Shown here: positions 1 to 10,581 of the stretch, piece by piece
Position numbering within the stretch: position 1 is the stretch's first letter
Layout of the letters: the number at the start of each line of letters is the position of its first letter
Origin: Pyricularia pennisetigena
Taxonomy: Eukaryota > Ascomycota > Sordariomycetes > Magnaporthales > Pyriculariaceae
Assembly (NCBI RefSeq): GCF_004337985.1
Contig: NW_021940922.1
Span: 589,382 to 653,381 of the forward strand
DNA: 64,000 nucleotides
Direction of reading: 5' to 3'
Notes under the pieces: model-generated
What the model saw: only the letters and a program-made list of their open reading frames with translations
What the model was told of the DNA's origin: nothing
The model's database searches: none
Translations under genes and position numbers: made by a program

Positions 1-2
1 CT

Positions 3-1153
3 TCCATTGAGGTTGAGGCTCCCGCGCCTCAGCCCGCAGAGCCTGATTTTTTCTGCTCGGAGCCAGGTTCCAGCTCTTGGGATGTCAAGAATAAGAATAA
101 GGAGGTAGTGGCCGACTGGCACGATTCTGGTCTGACCAACTCGACCATAAAATTGGAAAAAGTTTTCCCCGTCATCAACAAACTGCCTGCGCTCAGCGAC
201 TGCAAGGGTCTGATCAAAACCTTGAATGTCATGTCGATCTCACCCCAGAGTGGCGAAAGCATCATGAACTACATTCGCAAGGTTTACACCAACAGTCGGA
301 CTGCCGACCTGGGCACGGTGAGTTAATACCCAACTGTCCCCAATAAACTAACCATTCTAAAGCTAACGGTGTATATATCTGATCTGGTTAGTTCAACGGA
401 TCGTTGCTTGTAACCATCTTCATGGAGCAGTCCAAGAACTGGGAAGCACTTATGAGAACTTATATCGGGATCGCCGTCCGTACAATCGAGAAGTTTTTCA
501 AAGAGGCCATGAAAGAAATCTGCCAGGACTCCCAGGTCGAGGACGCGTTATGTCAAGGCTACCTGCGCGACCATGTCGGAAGCTGTTTTCGCCGTGCTCG
601 CAAGCACGCAGATTCCCTTTTGAACATGGAGCGTGGATGCGCCCCGTGGACGGTCAACCACTACTTTAACGAGAACCTCTCAAAGGCACAGGGAGATCGT
701 TTGATATCCAACATTAGACAGGTCGCAGCCGCAGCGTCGGAAACGGTCAAAACCGTGGCCGGGGTTCAGGTGGCGTACACGCTTACCGAGGCGCAGCTGC
801 AAAGCATAGCGACTCACAACCAGAGCAACGCCGAGCACACGCAGGAGTACATTCTCGACGTTCTCAAAAGCTACTACAAGGTCGCCATGAAGCGCTTCAT
901 CGACAACATATCCCTGTATGTCGTGCACCACGACTTGCTCTACGCCGAAGATGGCCCGTTGAACGTTTTCAACTCAAACTTCGTGTACAGCCTGGACGAG
1001 TTCCAGCTGGACCAGATAGCTGGCGAAAGCATCCTTGTGCGATCGGAGAGGGAGAAGCTCGCGCAGGACATTGAGAACTTTAGAGCCGCCCTTGATGTCC
1101 TCAAGGGCACTCCCGCCCAGGGTGACTACGCGGCTGCCGATACAGATTATTAA
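3..1153 (+). CDS. Dynamin-like GTPase, C-terminal part (stalk and GED)
   Basis: Partial gene entering from the left edge. The reading frame is open from position 3; exon A is 3-317, a GTGAGT...TTAG intron spans 318-391, and exon B is 392-1153, joined in phase 0 across '...ADLGT|FNGSLL'. The joined protein has the dynamin stalk pattern (TFNGSLLVTIFMEQSKNWEA) and ends in a GTPase-effector-type segment (DEFQLDQIAGESILVRSERE). Proteins of this Mx/dynamin family are large self-assembling GTPases acting on membranes; fungal members of this type are mostly uncharacterised. The N-terminal GTPase domain must lie left of the window. The acidic, Cys- and Ser-containing stretch before the stalk (positions 39-100) looks like a low-complexity insert. 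Family assignment is confident; the specific role is unknown. Confidence 0.85.
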
Positions 1154-1729
1154 GGCCAAGCTGCCAGTTTGAGTGGTGACCGGTGACCGAGGCTTTGACG
1201 TTGTCTAGACGTCAAGGAAGAGAGAATAAATAATGTCCAAGGAGAAATCGAGGGATAGTGCTGATGTTTTGGAATGCGAGGCGGGCAAATTAGCGAGCAA
1301 TTTGTTGTGGCGGGCGCGAGGAGCGGGAGCTACTTTTTAACCATCAAACAAGATGCAAGTATTTGGAAAGGACGCTAGAAAGGGAGTAGGAAAAAATAAA
1401 AAAAATAAAAATAAAAAAATAAAAAAAAATGGCGCGCCGGCTTCGGCATGCGAGTAGGTAGGAAGCAAACAGAACCAAAGCTTATAGACAGCCCAGCCTA
1501 ATGGGCCAATCGAGGTTGCAGAAAAAGAAAATCTCACAGATGCATCAGTCGGCGGACAAGCTGTACGTACAGTACAAGTACAGTAGAGGACGCAACGCCG
1601 TCGACGCACCATCTGCAGCCAGTCGGCCTCAAGACATGTCCCCTCCCCCTCTACGGACCGAGGTTGGGAAACTTGACTTTACTTTCAACAAAAAAAAACA
1701 CACACACATATCTAAGCTTTGTTTCCCAG

Positions 1730-1767
<38 letters not shown>

Positions 1768-1784
1768 AAAAAAAAAAAGACACA
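1154..1784. other. Intergenic, 3' flank of the dynamin gene and leader of the cupin gene
   Basis: No gene seen. It holds an A-rich stretch at about 1391-1427 and a pyrimidine-rich leader running into the cupin start. Confidence 0.6.
1734..1764 (+). repeat. (CT)15 microsatellite in the cupin gene leader
   Basis: Fifteen CT units followed almost directly by an A run, ending about 20 nt before the ATG at 1785. Pyrimidine-rich leaders are common before fungal start codons; a length-variable tract this close to the ATG could affect transcription or start choice, which is inference. Confidence 0.9.
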
Positions 1785-2387
1785 ATGACCGACCGCCCAC
1801 CTACCCAAGGCCAGCTCGCCCCCGACCTCCCAGGTCCGACGACGTACCTGACGGGCCACGACCCCGCAACGGGCAAAGCAATCGTGCACCAGAAACGCAG
1901 CGTCAAGTGGGCGGCGCACGACGACGGCAAGATCGCCATGTCGGTGGCGTACTCGACGTCGCAGTTCCCGGTGGACCTCAACGACGACGCGGACGTGGCG
2001 GCGCACGACGCGACGCTCGACGGCGACGGGAACTCCAAGCACGGGCTGGTGCGGGCGGGCGGCACGGTGCTGCGCTACGTCGACTTTGGGCCGGGCCACG
2101 AGTGCATGATGCACCGGACGCAGAGCCTCGACTACGGCATCGTGCTCGAGGGCACCGTCGAGAGCGTGCTCGACTCGGGCGAGGTCACCGTCATGAAGAG
2201 GGGCGACGTCATGGTCCAGCGGGCCACCATGCACGCCTGGAGGAACCCCAGCCGGACCGAGTGGGCGAGGATGATTTTCTGCCTGCAGGACTGCAAGCCG
2301 CTGGTCGTCGGCGGCGAGAGGCTCAAGGAGGACCTCGGGAGGGGGATGAGCGGTGGGCTTCCGGCTAGCGGGAACGACGTCGACTAG
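1785..2387 (+). CDS. Single-domain cupin protein
   Basis: Intronless, 200 residues from the ATG at 1785; upstream in-frame extension would translate the CT repeat, so this start is preferred. The C-terminal half is a cupin_2 barrel: the first metal-site motif around HECMMHRTQSLDYGIVLEG, then GEVTVMKRGDVMVQR, then a second motif with ATMHAWRN. Fungal proteins of this type are about 180-200 residues. Cupins of this shape include metal-dependent dioxygenases, isomerases and sugar-binding proteins, so the reaction cannot be named. No signal peptide is visible, so a cytosolic location is likely. The neighbours give no pathway context. Confidence 0.85.
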   Translation: MTDRPPTQGQLAPDLPGPTTYLTGHDPATGKAIVHQKRSVKWAAHDDGKIAMSVAYSTSQFPVDLNDDADVAAHDATLDGDGNSKHGLVRAGGTVLRYVDFGPGHECMMHRTQSLDYGIVLEGTVESVLDSGEVTVMKRGDVMVQRATMHAWRNPSRTEWARMIFCLQDCKPLVVGGERLKEDLGRGMSGGLPASGNDVD

Positions 2388-3817
2388 AGACTACAGTAGC
2401 GCTAGTCTACTGTAGGTTAGTCTATTCTAGTCCAGACTTGGGGGTTTTTCTTTTTTTTATTTTTGTTTTCTTTTTCAATCGAATGAGTGCCCCCAGCTAT
2501 GATTAGCACTCATCGATCAAATCTTGTGCAACATCAGATAACATCATCTATGGAAGGTGGAGGCGAGGGAATATGCATGTTCCAGGAAATTCCCACAGAT
2601 TTGATTCATCTCCACCCGCAGAACCACCTGTACCCCGTAAGCTGGGTCGGTAAAGTACCGAATACTGACTGTATGTACAGCAATACGCTCGCCGGGGCCC
2701 CCAAGAATTTCCATTTTCCCCCCAAAACCAGAATTAATCCACTTTGAACTCTCTAGATCTTCCAGAGTCTAGATTAGACTAGCGTACTGCTACACTAGAG
2801 TAGAAGAGACTTGCCTGCTACCGGCTGGAGTTGCTCATACCATCTTTATTCCAAAATAACTACATCTTGTTTGCGATTATTTTCGGGCAAGATTTCGGTT
2901 TCTAGTCTCATCCCGTGTTCCCTCTTCTGTTCCTGTCTACTGACTCGCAGATCTTCCTTCCGTAACACTCCTTGGCGGCCAAAATGACCTATTAAGGTTG
3001 ATAGAAACCCTGATTCCCACCTGACTCTACTGCGTATGCTAAAGAAGGTTTTCGCGCCCTGCTAGCTTTGGGGAAGGAAAAAAAAAAATAAGAAACCACT
3101 ACATAGCAAGTGGTCGATCTTGGCATGTTTTTTATGTTTTGTTTTTTTTAAATGGCCATCCAAACGGCCCCATATCCCAGGGGTTGTTGTCGTCTCACTT
3201 GACTTGGCAGCCTTGGCAAACTCTCCCCATCACGTCTTGCACTCGTTGCAATTCGAAGGGCTTACTGTCTTTTGCCAAGCCACATGTCCGGCGACTACCC
3301 CGTTGAGCTTGACTGAAGTTGCAATGCCACGACATCCGCGATTGCTTGTCGGGAACAAGCATCCTCGCCCTGCGCCTTGGGTCCTCTCCACCCCCAGAGG
3401 ACCTCTTGGACCACGCGTGGGTTTACCGCATGATGAAGCTTAGCGCGGCTGAACCTGCTGCGCTGCTCGACGCTTTCAAGATGGAGATGCCTGTTTTGGG
3501 CAATGCAGTAGCAGCCGCGTCGGGTCTTTTCATGCAACTGTCGTTGATGGCAACATGATACCTCCTGGCTCGGTCAGAGGCAGCCGGTATGGCTACGTTG
3601 TGTAGAATTATATATAGGCTCCAAGATGTTGCCCCTTTCTCGATCGATTCCCCTCTTGTTTCTTCCATCTTTTTGCACCCATCTATACCATCTTCACTTC
3701 TTTGGCCAGCCATTTTTCCACCATCTCGGCAGGACCGACTTTCGTTTGAACCCTATTTCATTTCTTTCTCTCTCTTCGATATATAAAAAAAAGTATCGCC
3801 TTATTCATATAAACAAG
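2388..3817. other. Intergenic region with one short open frame
   Basis: No confident gene. A stop-free frame at 3313-3558 (+) reads like protein near its end (AEPAALLDAFKMEMPVLGNA), follows a possible acceptor (CTGAAG) and ends in TGA, but has no convincing start exon. The last 200 nt form the promoter and leader of the next gene. Confidence 0.4.
3609..3616 (+). promoter_or_regulatory. Possible TATA element for the secreted repeat protein
   Basis: TATATATA about 200 nt upstream of the ATG at 3818, followed by a pyrimidine-rich tract (3720-3775), a usual fungal core-promoter layout. A second AT-rich site at about 3778-3786 is too close to the ATG. Confidence 0.35.
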
Positions 3818-5091
3818 ATGCGTCCCTCGTCCATCTTCCTCTTGGCTGCCCAGCTCTCGGCCGTCTTGGCTCTGCCTACAGCCCCGGCCGCCGCATCGAA
3901 TGCGGTTGCTGCCGGAGATGCCAAAGCTGGAGATGCCAAAGCTGGAGAGAACAAGACTGGAGAAAAGGCCAAGGCCGGAGAGGCCAAAGCTGGAGAGAAC
4001 AAGACTGGAGAAAAGGCCTCTGGTGGCGCTGAAAGCGAAAAGAAGGAAGGGGAAAAGAAGGACGAGCGGGAAATTGCCGGCCAGTTTGGCGTCGCCGTCG
4101 CACTGCAAGCCGGCGCCACCAAGCAGGACGTCCTGTTCCCAGCTGGGGTAAGCTTTGGAAACCTGAGCAAATTCTGCGAGGGCTTGACACTTCGGTCCTA
4201 CCTGAAGGCTCCATACTAACGCCATGGTCAAATCCCGCAGAAAAACGGCGTCTTTGAGGTCGAGTTCCAAAACAACGCAGCGGGCCGCACTCTGACGGTG
4301 ACGGAGAACAAGACCCCGCCGCCCCCGCCGGCCGGCTTCACTGCCCTTGAGCCGTCGTCGTACAAGGTGACGCTTGCCGAGGGCGCCGATAACATAACGC
4401 TGCAGCAGATTGACTACATCCTCAACGCCGGCAGTCAGTAACCCTTTGCCCTGATCCCTACACCCCCTCCCGAGTTGGATTGCTAACAAGAAACCCGTTT
4501 TGTTTTTTTCCTGAAAATATAGACAAGCTCGACATCCGCCAGGGAAAGATCGGCAGGCTCTGCACAGAGGTCAACGCCTTTGTCATTGACAACAACGTCG
4601 GCGAACTCGAGTTTGAGGAGGAAGAGAATGAGCTCAAGCTCGTTGTTAAGAACATGAACGGCGAATGGGGAATCTTTCTTCCCCAGGCCGCCGGTGCCGA
4701 GGCTGGCAAGGAGGCCGAAGCTGGCAAGGCCGAAGGTGGTAAGGAGGCCGAAGGTGGCAAGAAGGCAGAAACTGGCAAGAATGCAGAAACCGGCAAGGAG
4801 GCCGAAGGTGGCAAAAAGGCAGAAACCGGTAAGGAGGCCGAAGGTGGCAAGAAGGCAGAAACTGGCAAGGAGGCCGAAACTGGCAAAAAGGCAGAGACCG
4901 GTAAGGAGGCCGAAGGTGGCAAGAAGGCAGAAACCGGTAAGGAGGCCGAAACTGGCAAAAAGGCCGAAGGTGACAAGAAGGCCGAGGGTGACAAGAAGGC
5001 CGAGCCTGGCAAGGAGGCTGAAGCTGGAACAGGTGCTGAGTCGAGCCTGTCAATGTTTGACATTCTCCGCCAGCTTCTGGGCCTGTCCTAA
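3818..5091 (+). CDS. Secreted protein with Lys/Glu/Gly repeats at both ends
   Basis: Three exons: 3818-4147, 4241-4433 and 4523-5091 (introns GTAAGC...CGCAG and GTCAGT...ATAG), giving 363 residues. The alternative second donor at 4438 puts exon 3 out of frame. An N-terminal signal peptide (MRPSSIFLLAAQLSAVLALP) is followed by a short repeat tract (units like GDAKAGENKTGEKAKAGEAK), then a repeat-free core of about 160 residues (for example QFGVAVALQAGATKQDVLFP and KLDIRQGKIGRLCTEVNAFV), then a long tract of six-residue GK-(E/K)-AE-(G/T/A) units, ending in a hydrophobic tail (SLSMFDILRQLLGLS). The core is not recognised. The charged repeats should be disordered or coiled and extremely hydrophilic. 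A wall- or surface-associated or effector-like role is possible but unproven. Confidence 0.85.
4693..5028 (+). repeat. In-frame minisatellite, 18/36-nt units
   Basis: Direct repeats coding GK-(E/K)-AE-(G/T/A). The higher-order unit is 36 nt (two six-residue units: GKEAEGGKKAET). Units differ by few bases, which suggests recent slippage or unequal exchange; every unit keeps the frame. Confidence 0.9.
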
Positions 5092-5365
5092 GTTGAACGC
5101 GCATCGACTTGCTGCTAAGGCGAGCTATCTCCATGCGTAGCTCCTACGCTCTATTACGCAACGCTGCCAAATCTTCTTCTCTATACTCTTTTTTCTTTTT
5201 CTCTCACCTTCCCCTGCTTTGGGGCTTGCCATTCAAGGCCTTTGGCAAACACGACCTGGTGACAAGACTGGGTTTTCTAACTTTGACGTTTATAGCACAG
5301 GCTTTTACAACCAAACTGTGCGACTTGTATATAGAAGGCCTTATTTGTTTATACATCCTAGAGAT

Positions 5366-5397
<32 letters not shown>

Positions 5398-6046
5398 CTT
5401 AAAACTAAATCATCAGAGTTGTTCGCTCCGAGGCCATTGTGTTGTTCTCGCTTCTGGAATTGACGTCTGCCTGCCTGCCTGCTTGCTGACATTGGGGCTT
5501 TAAAATTTTGCTTCCCCTTTCGGTTTTATCCCCACGTGTAAGCAACAAGCGCGCGGCGCAGCAAAGGCGTGAACCCTTACCTCTTCGGTGCGCTTAGCCT
5601 AAGTCAATCGAGTAACAAAAATGCTTCGCTAATATTAGGTACCAATGCTCTTGTCAGGTAACCATCGTGGCCTTTTGCGCTCTTGGCGTCATCTGCCTGA
5701 AATTCTTTCTCACTTTCTCATGTATTGTCCCTCACCTTGGCACTTGTCTGGTAGGGCTGAGTCTTGCAGGCAAATGGGTCTAAGCAATCGTGTGACTCTG
5801 GGGTAAAACACCGAAAAAAAGGACACTGCGGTTATTAATGCTTCGATTCCCCTTGATCACTGAAACGGGGCCGTTGGGCGAACAGAGTCCGTGTATATTA
5901 TGGTCAGGGGACACTAGATTTCTCATAGCCCGGACTTCTAAACAAATCATCAAAGGGTTTGCAGCACATCAAGCTCCAGCTCTTGCATTTCTTAGCCAAC
6001 ATCACATAGCTGTCGCATACTCAAGGACAGAAAGGAAAAAAAAAAC
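5092..6046. other. Intergenic, with a 26-nt poly-A run
   Basis: An uninterrupted A run lies at 5366-5391. No gene recognised. The leader of the next gene ends in an A run just before the ATG at 6047. Confidence 0.6.
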
Positions 6047-6553
6047 ATGTACTCTGCCTTCCGAGCCAGTCATCACACAGCCGCTCTGGCTTTTCTCATC
6101 ACATCTCTGCTCTGCGCAACAACTCTTGCTGCACCAGTCGATGCTACCAGCTCAACACATCTGCAGCTGCCATCAAGCCCAATTTCATCAATAATAGTCC
6201 AGAGGGACACATTACCAGAAGCATTGATAAAGCAACCTGAGACCATGGCCGATGCGACCCACCGGCACCAACAGCATCTGCAGCCGCGGGACGTCCTACA
6301 GAAGCGCGTCAACTTAACCCCCGAGTCTGCTGGGTCCATTCTGACGACTGTCCTTGTCGTCGTGGGATGCGCGATCGGCATCGGAGTCGCAAGCATCGCC
6401 GTGTTTGGGTTTGAGTGGAAGATCTGGACTCGTGGTGTGCCGAGGCAAGAGCACATTGATGGAGTTTCTAAAGTCGGGGAGACGGGGGAGAATCAGCCAT
6501 CAACAGACCAGAACGGACGCGTGGAGCAGGACGAAAATAAAAACATAAAGTAA
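6047..6553 (+). CDS. Small single-pass secretory-pathway membrane protein
   Basis: Intronless, 168 residues. The N-terminus is a signal peptide (AALAFLITSLLCATTLAAPV). A luminal or extracellular stretch of about 75 residues contains His/Gln-rich sequence and two possible dibasic-type processing sites (LQPRD and LQKR at roughly residues 79-87). One strong transmembrane segment follows (ILTTVLVVVGCAIGIGVASI), then a polar Asn/Gln/Asp-rich tail of about 45 residues. This gives type I topology. Family not recognised. If Kex2 cuts after LQKR, the membrane part would carry a short exposed N-terminus; this is inference. Confidence 0.7.
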   Translation: MYSAFRASHHTAALAFLITSLLCATTLAAPVDATSSTHLQLPSSPISSIIVQRDTLPEALIKQPETMADATHRHQQHLQPRDVLQKRVNLTPESAGSILTTVLVVVGCAIGIGVASIAVFGFEWKIWTRGVPRQEHIDGVSKVGETGENQPSTDQNGRVEQDENKNIK

Positions 6554-6757
6554 CGGCAGTTGGATGAGGGGATCCAACGTGTCAGCCATGGATTCTGTCG
6601 ACAGTCACCTTTTTTTCATTTTAGAGATACCCCATTTTATGTGAGAGTTATTTGGCAAGAAATTTATTCCCATTGGATACATTGAACTTCCAATATCTTC
6701 TTTATCTAGGAATAATTGCCGTGACCTCGCCTCTTTCATGCCAAACAACCCATCTTA

Positions 6758-7709
6758 TTATCGTTTTGCCTCCTCCGTTTTCCCCTCCCGTCTGGCAGCA
6801 ATGGTATAGAATATGCTGCCGTCAAAAACACCCCTGACATCCTCCTTCTTCATGCGGCCGTCCTCGGGCCACAGCATGTAATACGTGGCAGTCCCTTCGG
6901 CATGGTGATCAGATAAATGTCAGCAAGGACTTTATAAAAGAGAAAAGGAAACCAAAACAGACTTACACTCTATAAACGCATGGAACCAACCAACCGGGTC
7001 CGCAATCATCCTCTGGCCCTTGAGCAGGTTCGCGACATCCCTGGCGGTCATGTAGTCGCGTCCCTGGGCGTGCTTGGCGAAGAGATCCTCGAACTTCTGC
7101 GGCACGAACCGGCCCTCGGCGTCGTAGGCACCCGAGGCGCTGCCGTGCTTGTCCTTGTGGATATTGGACAAGTAGATGCGGAACATGGGGTCGGGAATCC
7201 ACGAGTCTCCGGTCGCGTAGGAAAAATTGCTGTGGATCACAAATATAGACAGGAAGGACAGCACAGCGCCAAAGCCTAGCCGGTAGAAGCCGACAAAGGT
7301 GTCGCGCGGCCAGATGATGCCGTCGCGGTCCTTTTTTTTTGCGGTGGTTCGAGATATGAAATTAGCGAATAGAGTCCACAAATAGTCTGGCAAAAGCAAA
7401 CGAAGGTCTACTCACTCTGTCAAAGAACTCAAGGTGCTGCTGCAACACCGTCTGATCGCGGTGCTTTTCCGCATAGTTCCCGTCGGTCGTGCCCTCGGGT
7501 CGATCGTACGTGGCGGCGATGTTTGCCCGACCCACGCCGGGACGGGGCAGCCGGTCCTCGTCCTCAGGCTGCCATGGTTTGCGGGCCTCGGTTATGGGAA
7601 CCTCGGGGATGGAGGTCACGATTTCGGGCTGGGCGTCGTCGGTTTCGGCCAGGGTGTCGTAGTTGGAAAGCTTTTGCACTTGTTCGTTGGAGAGTGGTTG
7701 CATCTTCAT
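6758..7709 (-). CDS. Caleosin-type (peroxygenase) lipid-droplet protein
   Basis: Three exons on the minus strand: 7709-7416, 7330-6967 and 6894-6758, giving 264 residues; splice phases close exactly and the last junction restores a Trp (AFIE|W). Caleosin features in order: a polar N-terminus; a calcium-binding EF-hand (EFFDRDRDGIIWPRDTFVGF) split by intron 1; a hydrophobic segment (GAVLSFLSIFVIHSNFSYAT) without the full plant proline knot; and the C-terminal caleosin block (MLWPEDGRMKKEDVRGVFDG). Family knowledge: caleosins are haem-binding, calcium-dependent peroxygenases on lipid droplets and ER; fungal ones affect lipid storage, sporulation and oxylipins. The start was placed at the ATG at 7709; a second ATG lies two codons later. 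Confidence 0.9.
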
Positions 7710-8469
7710 TTGCCTAGTCTGGATCACAGTCTCATTTCTTTGAATGGCTTTTTTTTTCTTTTTTCTTTTTTTTTACCTTGGGACTTTTCGGCTATTTTGG
7801 AACATTGACTGGTTCAGAATTGTACTTTCTACAGAGACTGTCTTGAGCATAACTTAGCTGCCTCGGGGCGCCCAGGCAACGCCCGCCCTTCAAACCAACC
7901 GACGGCATCATCATGATAGAAAAAGCCCCGTGACGTCATTATTGCGCTTTGAGGAAGCAGAGTGAACATCTTTCAGCATGTTCTGTACGCCTGCATTGGG
8001 ACCGGGTTTATTGATTGCCAATCGACGTATCATGGATTACACAAAAACGCAAAATTTTGATGTCTGTTATTGGGCAATTCTAGCTAAGACTCTGATGATA
8101 TAGGTCTCAGTCTACACGTCCATTTGCAGGTGCTCGCCAACTCCACCATAACGGTAATAGATTCGAGGTTATTGCAGGTGCGAAACAAAATCAATCAAAG
8201 TTTAAAACGCACTGTTGAAAAAACAAAGCGATTACATCGTAGCAATGTCGTCATGACAATAGGAGACGAGGACGCATGTATGTCGTCATCGTTTGGCGAT
8301 TCTACTGAGTGCTGCTTACCTGTGCAACCAATATGATTCCTATTTGAACACGTCCAAATGTCACCCTCGTACAGAGCAGATCTGAATAACATCTCAACAA
8401 CTCCGTTTACACAAGAACAATACCAAACAATCACAACTTTGCCAAACCGTACAACACAACACATCCAAA
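7710..8469. other. Divergent promoter region
   Basis: Lies between the caleosin gene (minus) and the 92-residue protein gene (plus), so it probably holds both promoters. An oligo-T tract follows the caleosin start (7749-7775). No open frame of note. Confidence 0.6.
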
Positions 8470-8860
8470 ATGGAGAGCAACAAGCCCGGCCAGGATAAGC
8501 CCATTGGCATCCCCACCCAGGACTTCAGCAAAGACACCCCCAGCATCGGGGGTGCCGTCAAGCCCAAGGCCATGGATGCCCAAGGAGCTGTTGGCAAGCA
8601 GTTTGAGGGTAAGTTGTCGTCGTCTGGCTTGACCTGGCTGTCTTTTGTTTCTTGATTCGTAAAATTCTTGAGGAGTCTGTTACAAAATTGACTAACAATA
8701 CATACACACCAAAACCACAGCCGACGGAGCCATTGGTTCAATAGGCCAGGCTGTTGGAGGCCCCTTGGCCGCGGATGGAATGATTGGAAAGCAGTTCACC
8801 AAGGACGGTGCCATCGGCGGCACTATTCAGAATAACATGGGTGGTGTCAAGAAGGCGTGA
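8470..8860 (+). CDS. 92-residue glycine-rich protein with an internal repeat
   Basis: Two exons, 8470-8608 and 8721-8860, with a GTAAGT...CACAG intron of 112 nt. No signal peptide or membrane segment. The sequence is small-residue rich and shows imperfect repeats of a GA(V/I)G...(G/K)KQF unit: GAVGKQFEADGAIGSIGQAV and then MIGKQFTKDGAIGGTIQ, with the intron falling between two copies. The composition (Gly, Ala, Lys, Asp, Gln; no Cys or Trp) recalls small hydrophilic stress- or conidiation-type proteins, but no named family is claimed. The splice sites, phase closure and repeat structure support a real gene. Confidence 0.75.
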
Positions 8861-9091
8861 TGGAATGTGAAGGATGGAATCTCGGCGCACTGGAACAGGA
8901 ACAGGAAGCGGAAATCGGGGTGTAACCTACCAGCCACCGTATCATGAGGGCATACAGAACCTCTCAAGGGTCTCAATAATAAGCATGAGATTTACTTTTT
9001 TTTTTCACTTTTTCAACTGTTTTCATTTCGTGATTCTTTCCACAGCTATTATTTTTTTATTTCAATTCTCCAAATACCGCTTCAAAACAAG

Positions 9092-9643
9092 TCAGCACCT
9101 CTCGGCTATCCCTAACCGCCCTGAAATCCCCGGAAACGCCTCAAGCGGCGACCTTGCCCAGAGTAACCTCACAAAGGAAGCCGAGTCGTCGGCCAGCACG
9201 ATGGAGTGCGGTATCCTCAACGGCGACCGCGCCACCTTGAGATTGAACATGGGATTCTCCCGCCCGATCCGCAGCGACTCGGGGATCCTGCCGGGCCTCA
9301 GCGGCTCCCTTTTGGCGACCCGGTCCTGTCTCGGCGGCGACCCGGTGCGCAGCGTCTTGACTGCCCGGGTCTGCATCCTGCACTGGCTGGGATCTTGGCG
9401 CTTGTGAGTCCAGAGGGGCTTTGAAAGGTATCTGGTGCTTTGTGCGGTGTCTTCTTGCTCGGGGACCATCGACTGCGCCCGTCTCGTGGTCGTCGGCTGG
9501 GTTTTGGCAGAGGCGGACGTAAATTGTGACCTGAGAGGAGACGGCGACTGATCCGATGCTGCTCGCTTGCGGATGGCCATGGCTCGGTTCAGATGTCGTT
9601 TTGTTATGTCGGTGGAATGGTTGGTGGTGTTGCAGGGTTCCAT
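9092..9643 (-). CDS. Possible Arg-rich protein, uncharacterised
   Basis: Open frame of 183 residues, no intron needed. It is basic (many Arg/Lys, Ser, Pro, Thr) and has a hydrophobic end (SIVLADDSASFVRLLWARSP). A second long frame (9141-9707) overlaps on the same strand, so the choice is uncertain. No domain recognised. It may be a small nuclear-type protein or only a chance frame in GC-rich DNA. Confidence 0.3.
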   Translation of the reverse strand: MEPCNTTNHSTDITKRHLNRAMAIRKRAASDQSPSPLRSQFTSASAKTQPTTTRRAQSMVPEQEDTAQSTRYLSKPLWTHKRQDPSQCRMQTRAVKTLRTGSPPRQDRVAKREPLRPGRIPESLRIGRENPMFNLKVARSPLRIPHSIVLADDSASFVRLLWARSPLEAFPGISGRLGIAERC

Positions 9644-10387
9644 GTCGGAAGTTGAAGTCTTGTGGTGATAATGGGGTCACCACTGAATGAACAACAAAAG
9701 TCCACAAATACGCGAGGCAATGTGTTTGATGAGGTTTGTGTTGGAGAATGAGAAATGTGATGATGTATTTTTTTTTTAAATTCTTTCTACAAACTTCTTT
9801 TTACCTTTGACTTGATATATATTTCGACATCGTAGTAAACCCAACCCGCACAGCCAAAGCACGCGCCCTGCGGGGGGCTTGTTTGTCTGGCCATGGCTAT
9901 GCGGGACCTTGGGCTGTGTGGATTTATGATGCCTGGTTGCGGGCGCAGCGAGGTGCAAATTACTGTCCTCCCCATGCATGCGGGCTGTGGTAACTCCTTC
10001 GCGCGGGTTTTGTTGAACCCATGCGAGGAATTTCCCTGCAAGAGGAATCACGTTTGACGATCAAGTGTCCAAGTGAGAGGTTTTGGTTGTTTCATTGCGA
10101 TCAAAGAACCTAGCAATAAATTATTTTTGGCTGTTTTTGTGTCGGGGCATGAATCGAGTGATTACAGCAAAGAAAGTGGCATTGCGACAACGGCGGACGT
10201 CAGCAAAACCAAACAAACAAATCAGACAAGCTTGAAGCGTCCGTGGCTGCTTACGTGTACCACTACACCTTTTTTGGGTAAAGGGTAAAAGAGAGCTTCC
10301 AAAAGCAGACAGGCTGATTTCCCTCATCCACTGCCTAATTTAAACGATTCAGTGGCTTGTGTCGTGTAAGCCAAGATCATGACTCCA

Positions 10388-10388
<1 letters not shown>

Positions 10389-10421
<33 letters not shown>
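10389..10421 (+). repeat. (CTG)11 trinucleotide repeat
   Basis: Eleven CTG units in non-coding sequence, 160 nt downstream of the M28 peptidase stop codon (that gene is on the minus strand), possibly in its 3' UTR. Confidence 0.9.
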
Positions 10422-10423
<2 letters not shown>

Positions 10424-10581
10424 TGCTGTTTGCTGCCTTTTGCCATTATTCCTTACAACTTTCCTCTCGCTTTCACCTAATCCCAACAGAAAAGAAAAAA
10501 AAAAGAGGAAAAAATGTATATAAATAATTATACAAATATAAAAATACAAAAGGATAAAAGGATAAAAAAAAAAAAATGTTC

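Noticed and set aside
1629..2234. 201-codon minus-strand frame
   Set aside because: Antisense to the cupin gene and reads through the CT microsatellite.
4458..5063. 201-codon minus-strand frame of Pro/Ala/Ser/Phe repeats
   Set aside because: Complement of the Lys/Glu/Gly minisatellite; no signal peptide or start context.
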